The notes under the pieces are model-generated. The model saw nothing but the letters and a program-made list of their open reading frames with translations. It ran no database searches and had not been told where the DNA came from. This document shows, one piece after another, positions 42,383-51,574 of a stretch of 64,000 nt of DNA. The stretch spans positions 62,001 through 126,000 of the forward strand of contig NZ_PVYW01000022.1 of assembly GCF_003001675.1 (NCBI RefSeq), read 5' to 3'. Numbering within the stretch: the first letter of the stretch is position 1; each line of letters starts with the position of its first letter. Made by a program: the position numbers and the translations under genes. Origin of the DNA: Cohnella sp. SGD-V74. GTDB lineage: Bacteria; Bacillota; Bacilli; Paenibacillales; Paenibacillaceae.

Positions 42383-44269
42383 TCACAATCCTTTCTCATG
42401 CGCGTTCTCGGTTGACTCGGCGGCGTCCGCTGCATCGGTGTCGCGACAATCCAAGCGAATGCAGCCATAAGGCTGAAGCGTTAACATGACCCGGCGGCCG
42501 GCCTGAGCGGGCAGCTGTTCCGTCGCCCGTTCCTCGGATTCCCCGTAGAAATTCGTTGCGACAGAATAAATCGAATCCGCTCCGAGATCGATGTCGACCT
42601 CCTGCGCTTCGTTCTCCAGGTTGGCGACCGTCAGCCGCAAGCGGCCTTCGGGATGCCGAAGCGCCAATGCCGCTGCCCGGCCGGAAGAGCATTGCACCGC
42701 AAGGACGCGGGCATCGGGCTCGGCCATGACATCTTGCAGCAGGAAGTACAACGGAATCGGCGCGCCATCCGGCGCCACTCCGAGCGGCCCGGACGCTTCA
42801 TAATAGGTAAGCCGGCGGGTTTCCGGCGTACATAGCGCAGCCAAGCTGCCCAACGTCCAAGCTGTGCCGAATTTCTCTCCTTGCCGGTCGTCTGTCTGAT
42901 CGGCAATCGGAATGCTGCCGTCTCCGGAAGTCGCATTCGGATTCAGCCGCGGCTTAAAGGTGATCGGCCCGATGCTAAGCGGCTTGCCGGACTTGAAGGC
43001 GGCATCGTCGGCCGTCGTCCTCTGGGCGGCCAACGTCTCCATCAGAGACCGGTCGTCGAAGGCATGCACCTGCGGATTGATCGTATACGCAGCGAAGTCC
43101 ATCTCCGCCAGCGGCAGCGCCGAACGGTTGAACTCCGCATAATAGGCCCGGGTTCCTCCTCCGACCGGAAGCTCCAGGCCGCTGGCCCGGATGGCGCTGC
43201 GCATGCCGCGAAGCGCAGCTTCATCGGTAACGATCGCCCCCGCCGAATAGGGGATCAGCCATATGCCGCGGCGGCCGATCCCTGACACAGCCAGTTTCTC
43301 GGCCAGCTCCGCCGCCCGGCGGCCTCCTTCATCCAGCAGCACTTCGAGTTCCAACCCGCAGCCGATCCGCTCCGCCGCATCGACGGCCTCCTCCAGACGA
43401 ATCGGCCACTCGGCGCAAGACAAGTCAAGCGTGCCGCGCAGATGCGAAGGCTTGAGGCGCGACAGCCGCTCGGCCGCCCGGGAATCGATCCCGTTCGGTC
43501 CTAGCGCAATGCCGATGCCCGGCAAAGCGCAGCCGGATTCCCTCCGTACGGCGATTCGAACCGCCTCTCGCTGGGCGCTGTCGTTGGTGCCGCCCCGTCC
43601 CAAGCCGGCCTCTTCCGCAGCCTCCCCTTCGATTTCGATCAACACCGTCTGCGCAATTCTTTCCCCCGCTTGGACCGAAGCCGGATAAGGCACGGACAAC
43701 GGGGTACAGTACGTCTTGTAGGAAGCGTCGGTCCAATTGCGCTGATCTTCCATTTCGAACAAGTCGCCCGAGAAAATCATTCGCACGCGGCAGCCGGGCG
43801 CGGGCTCGTACGTCATTGCGCGAACGCCCTTGAACGGTTGATGAGGAGCGATTCGTTCGGGAAATGCGCCTCGCGCTATCCCTTCTTCCGTATCGACCTC
43901 AAGCGGCAACCCGGCAAAACCCATCGGGTGCAGCACGCAGAACCCGATCCGATTTTTCAGGAACGAGGCGCGGGCAATGCCGTCGAAATCGAATCGAATG
44001 CTGTCGGGGGTCATTCGGATCATACCGTTCCATTCGAAGTCGATCTCATCCTGCGCGTGACGGCAATGGAATTCCACGATCGCTTGGTCGTGAAGCGATT
44101 GAATGCGCTTGATTTCCAGCCTGGGCGCCACCGTTCCCCAATTGCGGTCTCTCACCGCCGCATAGATGCCGCGAACGATCTCCTGTCCCCCGTATGCGAT
44201 CGTTCGCAAACCGCCTTCCTCGAAAAAGGCTTGCAGCGGTCCGGCGCTCAATTTTACGGGCGATTTCAT
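42383..44269 (-). CDS. apnL: probable D-apionolactonase (ApnL family)
   Basis: 628 residues. The N-terminal half starts 'LQAFFEEGGLRTIAYGGQEIVRGIY' and continues as a beta-sandwich ('VRDRNWGTVAPRLEIKRIQ', 'NRIGFCVLHPMGFAG'); the C-terminal half is TIM-barrel-like ('GGGTRAYYAEFNR' then 'QVHAFDDRSLMETLA') with a small terminal domain. This composition fits the large apionate lactonases of the oxidative apiose pathway, which open D-apionolactone to D-apionate. It is the first gene of the operon, 4 bases before the RuBisCO-like gene. GGGGGAAG precedes ATG 44269; an ATG ten codons earlier lacks a site. Family call depends partly on context. Confidence 0.8.
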   Translation of the reverse strand: MKSPVKLSAGPLQAFFEEGGLRTIAYGGQEIVRGIYAAVRDRNWGTVAPRLEIKRIQSLHDQAIVEFHCRHAQDEIDFEWNGMIRMTPDSIRFDFDGIARASFLKNRIGFCVLHPMGFAGLPLEVDTEEGIARGAFPERIAPHQPFKGVRAMTYEPAPGCRVRMIFSGDLFEMEDQRNWTDASYKTYCTPLSVPYPASVQAGERIAQTVLIEIEGEAAEEAGLGRGGTNDSAQREAVRIAVRRESGCALPGIGIALGPNGIDSRAAERLSRLKPSHLRGTLDLSCAEWPIRLEEAVDAAERIGCGLELEVLLDEGGRRAAELAEKLAVSGIGRRGIWLIPYSAGAIVTDEAALRGMRSAIRASGLELPVGGGTRAYYAEFNRSALPLAEMDFAAYTINPQVHAFDDRSLMETLAAQRTTADDAAFKSGKPLSIGPITFKPRLNPNATSGDGSIPIADQTDDRQGEKFGTAWTLGSLAALCTPETRRLTYYEASGPLGVAPDGAPIPLYFLLQDVMAEPDARVLAVQCSSGRAAALALRHPEGRLRLTVANLENEAQEVDIDLGADSIYSVATNFYGESEERATEQLPAQAGRRVMLTLQPYGCIRLDCRDTDAADAAESTENAHEKGL

Positions 44270-44299
44270 TTTTCTTCCCCCGCCTTTTAAGAAATACAT

Positions 44300-44317
44300 C
44301 TTAGATCTAAGTTAGAT
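44300..44317. promoter_or_regulatory. overlapping palindromes, probable operator of the apiose locus
   Basis: CTTAGATCTAAG (44300-44311) and ATCTAAGTTAGAT (44305-44317, 6-1-6) overlap in the 107-bp divergent region between apnL and the histidine kinase gene. The position suits a GntR-family repressor controlling both directions. Site identity is inferred. Confidence 0.55.
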
Positions 44318-44376
44318 AATAGTTGCTGCCGATAATATCGTCAAGCTCTATATATCCCCGCAGAGGAGAGACGGAC

Positions 44377-46185
44377 ATGTTCCGCTTGTTCGATCCAGAC
44401 AAGCTCAGATCCATCACCGCCAAGATGATCGCCACTTTCTTACTGGCTCTGACGCCTATGTACTTAGTCAGTCTGCAGCTGAATCGCATGGGCTCGGACA
44501 GCGTGATGCAGCAAGTTCGGGATTCGATGAACTCGCGCGTCGCCTATTATTTGAATTCCTTGCAAACCGCCGTCGACGGCATTACCCGTCTGCAGCGTCA
44601 ATACGTCATCGACGAGGATATCCAGAAGCTCGCCAATATTGCGCCGTCCATGAGCTTGTTCGAGCGAGCGATGGCGGAGCGGCGCATCCAGGACAAAATG
44701 ATGCTGATGACGATCTCAAGTCCTTACGTGCTGGAATCCCGCATCTATTTGCCCATGATCGGCAAGACGATTTTGTCCGCCTCCGACGAAGGAGAGATGA
44801 GCCCGGATCGGATCGAGGCGGCCAAACGGGCCGCGCTGAGCCAGCCGAAGCCGCTCGTCAAGCTGGGAGAACGGATGGTCATCCAGCATATTTCCCCCAA
44901 CCCTCAGGTGGCGCCGGAGAAGACCGCCTTCATTATGCAAACGGATATTTCCGCCGCCCGTATTCTGGAGGAGCTGGATCAATTGGCCGCCGATTCGGAG
45001 AGCGGCGCCGTATTGATCAACCGATCCCAGAGCTGGACGATATCGAGCATGGCGGACGCCGAGCTGAGCGCACGGACCGTCGCTTTGGCGAACGAGCGGC
45101 TCGAAGCCGGCCTGCATTCCGGGGACACTCGAATGACGTACAACGGACACCGTTATCTCGTCGCGCACACCTATTCCGAAGCCTTGCAGTGTTCCCTGCT
45201 GTTGACTTTGCGGGAGGATAAGGTCATCGGTCCGCTGAGTCGTTACCGGGAATGGTTCTGGGTATTGTCCGGCCTGTCTTTGCTGACCGTGCTGTTGTTC
45301 TCTTCCTCCATCTACCGCGTCATTCACAAGCCGCTTCGCAGCATGGTGACCGCTTTCCGCAAGCTGGAACGCGGCGATATGAACGTGCGCATCGACATGC
45401 GCAGACAGGATGAATTCCAATACCTGTATAAACAGTTCAATACGACGGCGGAACAACTGAAACACCTGATCGAAGAAGTTTACGAAAATCGCATTGCCTT
45501 GCAGCGGTCGGAACTGAAGCAGCTGCAATCGCAAATCAACCCGCATTTTCTCTATAACACTTATTTTCTTGTACACCGCATGGCCAAGGCGATGAAGATA
45601 GAACAAGTCATCAGGGCAACCGAATATTTAGGCGTCTACTTTCAGCATATTACGCGCAACGCTCAGGAGATCGTTCCTCTGGAGATGGAATACCGGCACA
45701 TCGCAGCCTATATCGAGCTGCAGTCGCTCCGATTCCACAACCGGATCACGCCAACCGTCGAGCCTCTTCCCGAATCTCTGAAGGCGGTGCCCGTACCCCG
45801 GCTGCTGCTGCAGCCGATGGTCGAGAATGCCTACCAGCATGGACTGAAGGAAAAGCTGGAGGGCGGACTCATCCGCATTGGCGCGGTCGAATCTCACAGC
45901 AGCCGTATAGACAACCATCTGTCGGAAAACGGGGTTTTGCTGTTCACCGTCGAGGACAACGGAGACGAGTTAAGCGATGAAGCGCTTGCCGCCTTGCAAG
46001 ATAAGCTGTCGGATAAGTTCGACGACAAGGAAACGACCGGGTTGCTTAACGTCCATCGGCGGGTTCAGCTCCGTTACGGCAGCGCCTACGGCATTACTCT
46101 GTCGCGGAGCAAGCTCGGGGGTCTTCGCGTCCAACTCGCCCTTCCCCTTCAGGAACAGGTTGTAAAAATCGGTCAATCCAAGTAA
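44377..46185 (+). CDS. YesM-type sensor histidine kinase
   Basis: 602 residues. Membrane segments near 'MIATFLLALTPMYLVSLQL' (start) and 'WFWVLSGLSLLTVLLFSSSI' (about residue 290-310) flank an extracytoplasmic sensor. A HAMP domain follows ('VIHKPLRSMVTAFRKLERGDMNVRI' region), then His390 in 'QINPHFLYNT', the phospho-acceptor of the LytS/YesM class, and an ATPase domain with 'PMVENAYQHGL'. GAGGAG is 8 bases before ATG 44377. Its partner is probably the AraC-type response regulator at 49891, with the binding protein and permeases between them, as in other Paenibacillus sugar loci. Confidence 0.9.
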   Translation: MFRLFDPDKLRSITAKMIATFLLALTPMYLVSLQLNRMGSDSVMQQVRDSMNSRVAYYLNSLQTAVDGITRLQRQYVIDEDIQKLANIAPSMSLFERAMAERRIQDKMMLMTISSPYVLESRIYLPMIGKTILSASDEGEMSPDRIEAAKRAALSQPKPLVKLGERMVIQHISPNPQVAPEKTAFIMQTDISAARILEELDQLAADSESGAVLINRSQSWTISSMADAELSARTVALANERLEAGLHSGDTRMTYNGHRYLVAHTYSEALQCSLLLTLREDKVIGPLSRYREWFWVLSGLSLLTVLLFSSSIYRVIHKPLRSMVTAFRKLERGDMNVRIDMRRQDEFQYLYKQFNTTAEQLKHLIEEVYENRIALQRSELKQLQSQINPHFLYNTYFLVHRMAKAMKIEQVIRATEYLGVYFQHITRNAQEIVPLEMEYRHIAAYIELQSLRFHNRITPTVEPLPESLKAVPVPRLLLQPMVENAYQHGLKEKLEGGLIRIGAVESHSSRIDNHLSENGVLLFTVEDNGDELSDEALAALQDKLSDKFDDKETTGLLNVHRRVQLRYGSAYGITLSRSKLGGLRVQLALPLQEQVVKIGQSK

Positions 46186-46270
46186 ACGTTCGATTATTGA
46201 GGCCGGTATCCCTCCGTCCCATAATGAATGCTGAGGGACGATCCTCAACACTTGATAAGGGGGAACACAC

Positions 46271-47977
46271 ATGAGAGCTATACCTAAACCAATGAAACCG
46301 CTCGCGATTGCCGTCACTCTCTCCATGCTGCTGGCCGCGTGCAGCAGCGGCAACAACGGGGAGAGCCAACCTGCTTCGCCGGCTCCTGGAAGCAGTTCAT
46401 CGTCTTCCGCGAGCGCAAGCGAAGACCCGGGCATCCCGACCGATCCGTTCGCTCCGTACCCGGAAACGGTCAAGCTGACGTTCAGCCGCTATCAAGGCCA
46501 GGAAGTCAAATTTCTGAACGACGACACGGTTGACGACAATCTCATTATCCGTGAATACAAAGAGATACTGAATATCGATGTCAAGAACGCCTGGGTCGTA
46601 AAAGGCACCGGAGAGCAGTACGAGCAGAAGATGAACGTGGTCATCGCGTCGAACGACCTGCCTGATCTGATGTACGTGAACGCGCAGCAGTTGAAACAAT
46701 TGGTGGAAGCCGATCTGGTGCAGGATCTGGGACCTTTGCTCGAAAAGTACGGTTCCCCTTACGCCAAAGACGTCATGACTCAGGATGGCGGCAACGCTCT
46801 GAAATCGGCGACGTTCGGAGGCAAGCTGCTGGCCATTCCGCAAACGGGTTCGAACATCGATTCCACACCGATTTTGTGGGTCCGCGAAGATTGGCGCCAA
46901 AAGCTGAATCTGCCGGAGCCGAAAACGTTCGACGATTTCCTCAAGCTGGCGGAAGCGTTCTCCAAGCAGGATCCGGACGACAACGGCAAACAAGACACCT
47001 ACGGATTCGGCGTAAGCAAGGAATTATGGGGCGGTATGCCCGGACTTGAAGGCTTCTTCAATATGTACGGCGCTTTTCCGAGCATCTGGGTGAAAGGCGA
47101 CGACGGAGCGCTGACCTACGGCTCCATTCAGCCTGAAGTCAAGGACGCGCTCGGCAAGCTTGCCGAACTGTACAAGGACGGACAGATCGATCCGGAATTC
47201 GCCTCCAAGGACGGAGGGAAAATCGCCGAAGCCGCTACGAGCGGCAAGCTGGGCATGTATTTCGGCGCTATGTGGACGCCGCTGTGGCCTCTGCAAGACG
47301 GCAAAAACCAAAATCCGGATATGGAGTGGCAAGCCTATCCCGTCCCTGCCATGGGCAACGAAGCGCCTAAAGTATCCGCCGCGTTCCCTGTAACCAAATA
47401 CTTTGCCGTCAGGAAGGGCTACGAGCATCCGGAAGCGGCGATCAAGCTGCTTAATCTGGATCTGGAGCGTCACTGGGGATCCATGTACGATCCGGACAAA
47501 TATTTCGCCGACAAAGGCTCCATCGAATTCCGCAAATATTCGATCTATCCCGAGGCGGAGCCGAGCCGGCGCAACCTGACGATCCATCAGAAAGTCGTCG
47601 AAGCGTTCGAGACGGGCGACCTCTCCAAGCTGAACGTGGAAGAGACGGACAAGTACAATATGATCAAGGATTACTTGGAAAACGGAGATCTCGGCGGATG
47701 GGGATGGGACCGGGTATTCGGCAAACGCGGCTCGTTCGAAGTCATCAACAACTATGTCAATAACGGCCAAGTTTACGATAACGAATTTTACGGAGCGCCG
47801 ACCGAAGCGATGGGCGAGAAATCGGCAGCTCTCGGCAAAATGCAACTGGAGACGTTCACCAAAATCATTATGGGCGCCGCCAACCTCGATGCTTTCGACA
47901 AATACGTGAGCGACTACAAGAAACTCGGCGGAGACGATATCGCCAAAGAAGTCAATGAATGGAAGGCTCTCCAGTAG
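46271..47977 (+). CDS. extracellular sugar-binding lipoprotein of the apiose-locus ABC importer
   Basis: 568 residues. Signal with lipobox 'LLAAC', a Ser/Ala linker, then a cluster-D solute-binding fold: 'FLNDDTVDDNLIIREYKEIL', 'IASNDLPDLMYVN', 'LWVREDWRQKLNLPEP' and 'SKQDPDDNGKQDTYGFGV'. AAGGGGG is 7-8 bases before the ATG. It is the first structural gene after the sensor kinase. Its size and class (LplA/YtcQ) suggest an oligosaccharide, perhaps an apiose-containing fragment, rather than free apiose; this is inferred from the adjacent operon. Confidence 0.88.
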   Translation: MRAIPKPMKPLAIAVTLSMLLAACSSGNNGESQPASPAPGSSSSSSASASEDPGIPTDPFAPYPETVKLTFSRYQGQEVKFLNDDTVDDNLIIREYKEILNIDVKNAWVVKGTGEQYEQKMNVVIASNDLPDLMYVNAQQLKQLVEADLVQDLGPLLEKYGSPYAKDVMTQDGGNALKSATFGGKLLAIPQTGSNIDSTPILWVREDWRQKLNLPEPKTFDDFLKLAEAFSKQDPDDNGKQDTYGFGVSKELWGGMPGLEGFFNMYGAFPSIWVKGDDGALTYGSIQPEVKDALGKLAELYKDGQIDPEFASKDGGKIAEAATSGKLGMYFGAMWTPLWPLQDGKNQNPDMEWQAYPVPAMGNEAPKVSAAFPVTKYFAVRKGYEHPEAAIKLLNLDLERHWGSMYDPDKYFADKGSIEFRKYSIYPEAEPSRRNLTIHQKVVEAFETGDLSKLNVEETDKYNMIKDYLENGDLGGWGWDRVFGKRGSFEVINNYVNNGQVYDNEFYGAPTEAMGEKSAALGKMQLETFTKIIMGAANLDAFDKYVSDYKKLGGDDIAKEVNEWKALQ

Positions 47978-48010
47978 TACCGAGTAGCGAATAACGGCAG
48001 AGAACGCACC

Positions 48011-48044
48011 GAAGGGATAAGTGAACGACCCTGCTTGTCCCTTC
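48011..48044 (+). promoter_or_regulatory. intergenic stem-loop between binding-protein and permease genes
   Basis: GAAGGGATAAG (48011-48021) pairs with CTTGTCCCTTC (48034-48044) with one G-T pair and no T run. Such stem-loops after binding-protein genes usually stabilise that mRNA and reduce read-through to permease genes. Confidence 0.7.
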
Positions 48045-48077
48045 TTGCGTTTGCATCTGCAGCGCAGGAGGAACAAC

Positions 48078-48977
48078 ATGCTCAGATTAAGACGATTTCG
48101 CGATATGCCGCTGCATCTGATGCTGCTGCCCGGAGTTATCCTGGTATTCATCTACAGCTATCTTCCGCTTGCGGGGATCGCCATCGGATTTCAGAAATTT
48201 ATGCCTTCGAAAGGCTTATTCGGCTCCAAGTGGACCGGACTCGATAATCTCCACTATATGTTGAACATGCCGGGAATCGGCCAGGTCGTCTGGAACACGT
48301 TCTATATTTCCAGCTTGAAAATCCTGTTCGGACTGCTCGTTCCGATTGTCATAGCGTTACTGCTGAATGAAATCGCGGCTCATCGCATCAAAAAAACGTT
48401 TCAAACTTTGATTTATCTCCCCCACTTTCTGTCCTGGATCATTCTGGGCGGCATTCTCGTCGACATCCTGTCGCCGGGGCATGGTATCGTCAATCAGATC
48501 CTCGGCCTGTTCGGCATCAAGCCGATCTATTTTCTCGGCAACAACGACTGGTTTCCGTTTACGCTCGTCGCCAGCGATATTTGGAAAGAATTCGGCTTCA
48601 ATACCATCGTGTATTTGGCCGCGCTGACGTCCATCAATCCCGCTCTCTACGAAGCGGCCTATATGGACGGCGCAGGTCGATGGAAACAAACCTGGTACGT
48701 TACGCTCCCCGGCATGCTGCCGATCATCGTGCTGCTGGCCACGCTCAGCCTGGGCAACGTGCTGAATGCCGGCTTCGACCAAGTATTCAATCTGTACAGT
48801 CCGGCCGTTTACGAGAGCGGCGATATTATCGATACGCTCGTCTATCGGACAGGTCTCGTCGACATGCAATACGGCGTCGCAACGATCGTCGGTGTATTCA
48901 AATCCGCGATATCGCTGGTCCTGATCTCCTTCTCTTATTGGGCAGCCTACCGATTCGCCAATTATCGCATCTTCTAG
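48078..48977 (+). CDS. carbohydrate ABC transporter permease, LplB type
   Basis: 299 residues with six membrane segments, opening 'MPLHLMLLPGVILVFIYSYLP'. The coupling loop is 'YEAAYMDGAGRWKQTWYVTLPGM'. AGGAGG is 6 bases before ATG 48078. It forms a heterodimer with the next permease; no ATPase is encoded here, so a shared ATPase is expected. It is 18 bases from the next gene. Confidence 0.9.
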   Translation: MLRLRRFRDMPLHLMLLPGVILVFIYSYLPLAGIAIGFQKFMPSKGLFGSKWTGLDNLHYMLNMPGIGQVVWNTFYISSLKILFGLLVPIVIALLLNEIAAHRIKKTFQTLIYLPHFLSWIILGGILVDILSPGHGIVNQILGLFGIKPIYFLGNNDWFPFTLVASDIWKEFGFNTIVYLAALTSINPALYEAAYMDGAGRWKQTWYVTLPGMLPIIVLLATLSLGNVLNAGFDQVFNLYSPAVYESGDIIDTLVYRTGLVDMQYGVATIVGVFKSAISLVLISFSYWAAYRFANYRIF

Positions 48978-48995
48978 AGAAAGGAGGCGGCGTGG

Positions 48996-49877
48996 ATGTA
49001 TGCCAATACTGTCGGCAGAAAAACGTTCCAGTTCGCCAATTACACGTTTCTGATCCTGCTGTCGCTGACTTGTCTGTTTCCGCTTATCCATGTGCTTGCG
49101 ATCTCATTCAGTTCCAGCAGCGCGGCGACCGCAGGCCTCGTCACCTTCTGGCCCGTGGACTTCACGACGAAATCTTATCAATACATTTTGGAGGAACCCG
49201 CCTTTATCCGTTCATTCGGCGTTGCGCTGCAGCGCGTAGCGCTTGGGACGGTCCTTAACATGCTGCTTACCGTGCTCGTGGCCTACCCGCTGTCCAAAGA
49301 AGCCCGCGTTTTCCGCTATCGCACCGTTTACGCCTGGTATTTCGTGTTTACGATTTTGCTCAGCGGAGGCTTGATCCCGTGGTATATGACGATCAAGGCA
49401 ACCGGAATTATGGATACGCTATGGGCGTTGGTGCTTCCTGGCGCCGTACCGGTATTCAATGTTATTCTGATGCTGAACTTCTTCCGCGGATTGCCGAAAG
49501 AATTGGAGGAATCCGCCTTTATCGACGGATCCGGCTATTGGGGAGCGCTGTGGCGGATTTATATTCCGCTCTCGAAAGCCTCGCTGGCAACGGTCGCTTT
49601 GTTCACCGTCGTCGGCCATTGGAACGCCTGGTTCGACGGTCTGATCCTGATGAATTCGCCGGATCATTATCCGTTATCCACTTATTTGCAGACCATCCTG
49701 ACTAAAATCAACATGTCTTCGCTGACCTCTGATCAAGCGAAGGAGTTGGCGGCCGTATCAGACCGAACGGCCAAAGCCGCCCAGATTTTCCTTGGAGCTT
49801 TGCCGATCCTATGCGTCTATCCGTTCCTGCAGCGTTACTTCGTCAAGGGCATTGTACTAGGCAGCGTGAAGGAATAA
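48996..49877 (+). CDS. carbohydrate ABC transporter permease, LplC type
   Basis: 293 residues, six membrane segments, coupling loop 'EESAFIDGSGYWGALWRIYIPLS', and the LplC-like C-terminus 'QRYFVKGIVLGSVKE'. AAGGAGG lies 8 bases before the ATG. Second pore subunit of the apiose-locus importer; the response regulator gene begins 13 bases later. Confidence 0.9.
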   Translation: MYANTVGRKTFQFANYTFLILLSLTCLFPLIHVLAISFSSSSAATAGLVTFWPVDFTTKSYQYILEEPAFIRSFGVALQRVALGTVLNMLLTVLVAYPLSKEARVFRYRTVYAWYFVFTILLSGGLIPWYMTIKATGIMDTLWALVLPGAVPVFNVILMLNFFRGLPKELEESAFIDGSGYWGALWRIYIPLSKASLATVALFTVVGHWNAWFDGLILMNSPDHYPLSTYLQTILTKINMSSLTSDQAKELAAVSDRTAKAAQIFLGALPILCVYPFLQRYFVKGIVLGSVKE

Positions 49878-49890
49878 GGAGGGAACTTGC

Positions 49891-51546
49891 TTGATTCGGA
49901 TTCTGATCGTCGATGACGAGCCTTATATCGTGGAAGGCATGGTAGGTTTGCTGGAGGAAGCGGAACTGCCTGAGACGGAAATTCGCGGGGCGATCTCCTC
50001 CGGAGAGGCGCTCGAATGGATGGCGCGGACGAAGGTGGACATCGTGCTTTCCGACATTCACATGCCGGGCATGAACGGTCTGGAGCTGCAGAAGCGGATC
50101 TTGCAGCAATGGCCTCGCTGCAAAGTCGTCTTCCTCACCGGGCATAACGAATTTGAATACGCCAAGGAAGCGCTGCGATACGGCGCTTCCGATTACATCC
50201 TGAAGACCGACGGGGACGATGCGATTCTCGACACGATTCAAAGAACGATGGAGGCTGTCAAGGAGGAAACCGTTCGCGAATCCTACTTGGAATCCGCGCA
50301 AGCGCAGATGCGCAGCGCCTTGCCGTTGCTGCAGAAGGAATATATGCAGGAACTTCTGCGGTCGCCTGCCACGTCGCGAACGGCGCTTGCGGACCAGTTG
50401 ACGCGGCTGCAGATTCCTCTAAGCGCGGACGCAGAGGTGCTGGCGGTGCAAGGCCGCATTCTGAATTGGCCCGAACAGATGAATTCGTCGGACCGAACGC
50501 TGATGACGTATGCGATTCGCAATATCGCTATCGAATATTGGGAGACGGGCGCGGAATTGATCTCGCTGGGCATCGAGCAGGAGCGTATGGTGTGGCTTCT
50601 GCAGATCAAGCCGTCTGCGACCGGCGACAACGGGGACAACGAAGCCGCCTGGCGGAGATTGCAGAGCTTCGCCTTCGGGAACCTGGAATCGATTCAGGCG
50701 ACTTGCCGCGAGCTGCTTCGTCTGTCCGTCTCCTTCGTCATGGGGGCTAAAGAGACGGCATGGGAGAAGCTTCCCGAGCAGATGGAAGCGTTAAATCTAA
50801 CGTTCCGTCGCAGCTTCGGCATGGGAGACGATTTGCTGCTGAGGGAAAGCGCGGAGCCCGAGCAGAATATGCAGATCTTGAAGGGACTTTCCGTCCGCGA
50901 TTCGTCCCTGAAATCGGCTGCGCTCGCCGCCCTGCTCGAAGGCGGGAAGCAGCAGCTCTTCGAACGAACGCTTCACGAATACATGCTCGATCCCGCCCTC
51001 GTGAATGGACCGGAGACGGGCAGAATCGCCGCCTATTATCAATTGGTCGTCATTCTGATGAGCGATCTGAGCAGCGGCAATCTGTTTCAAATCGTAAGCG
51101 AACGAATGGACTTGTCGCGACTCTACAAATACGACGCGCACGATACCTGGGAAGACCGGCTCGACTATTTGACCAAGCTTGCCGACGCGATCTTCGAGCA
51201 TCATCGGACAAGGCTGCAGCGGCATAACGACGAATTGGTCGCCAAGCTGAAAGATTACATCGACAGTCATATTTCGGATGATCTCTCCTTGACCCGTCTC
51301 GGAGAAATCGCCTTCTTCAACGCCAGTTACTTGTCGCGCATATTTAAGCAATATTCCGGCATGAACCTGACCGAATACATTATGCAGGTCCGCATGAACG
51401 AAGCGACGCGGCTGCTGCGGGAGACCGATATGCAGGTTCAGGAAATTACGAAAGCGATCGGTCTCGAATCGGCCGCCTACTTCATTCGCATGTTCAAGAG
51501 AGCGACCCATATGACCCCTCAGCAATATCGGGAATTCAATCAGTAG
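49891..51546 (+). CDS. YesN-type response regulator with AraC DNA-binding domain
   Basis: 551 residues. Receiver domain with Asp55 ('VDIVLSDIHMPGMNGLEL') and Lys in 'YILKTDG'; a middle region of about 300 residues without named motifs; C-terminal AraC double HTH ('LSLTRLGEIAFFNASYLSRIF', 'VQEITKAIGLESAAYFIRMF'). The TTG start has AAGGAGGG 7 bases upstream. Expected partner of the kinase at 44377 and activator of the importer genes. Confidence 0.9.
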   Translation: MIRILIVDDEPYIVEGMVGLLEEAELPETEIRGAISSGEALEWMARTKVDIVLSDIHMPGMNGLELQKRILQQWPRCKVVFLTGHNEFEYAKEALRYGASDYILKTDGDDAILDTIQRTMEAVKEETVRESYLESAQAQMRSALPLLQKEYMQELLRSPATSRTALADQLTRLQIPLSADAEVLAVQGRILNWPEQMNSSDRTLMTYAIRNIAIEYWETGAELISLGIEQERMVWLLQIKPSATGDNGDNEAAWRRLQSFAFGNLESIQATCRELLRLSVSFVMGAKETAWEKLPEQMEALNLTFRRSFGMGDDLLLRESAEPEQNMQILKGLSVRDSSLKSAALAALLEGGKQQLFERTLHEYMLDPALVNGPETGRIAAYYQLVVILMSDLSSGNLFQIVSERMDLSRLYKYDAHDTWEDRLDYLTKLADAIFEHHRTRLQRHNDELVAKLKDYIDSHISDDLSLTRLGEIAFFNASYLSRIFKQYSGMNLTEYIMQVRMNEATRLLRETDMQVQEITKAIGLESAAYFIRMFKRATHMTPQQYREFNQ

Positions 51547-51574
51547 ATGAATCCCGAACGGGATGAAGTGAGGG

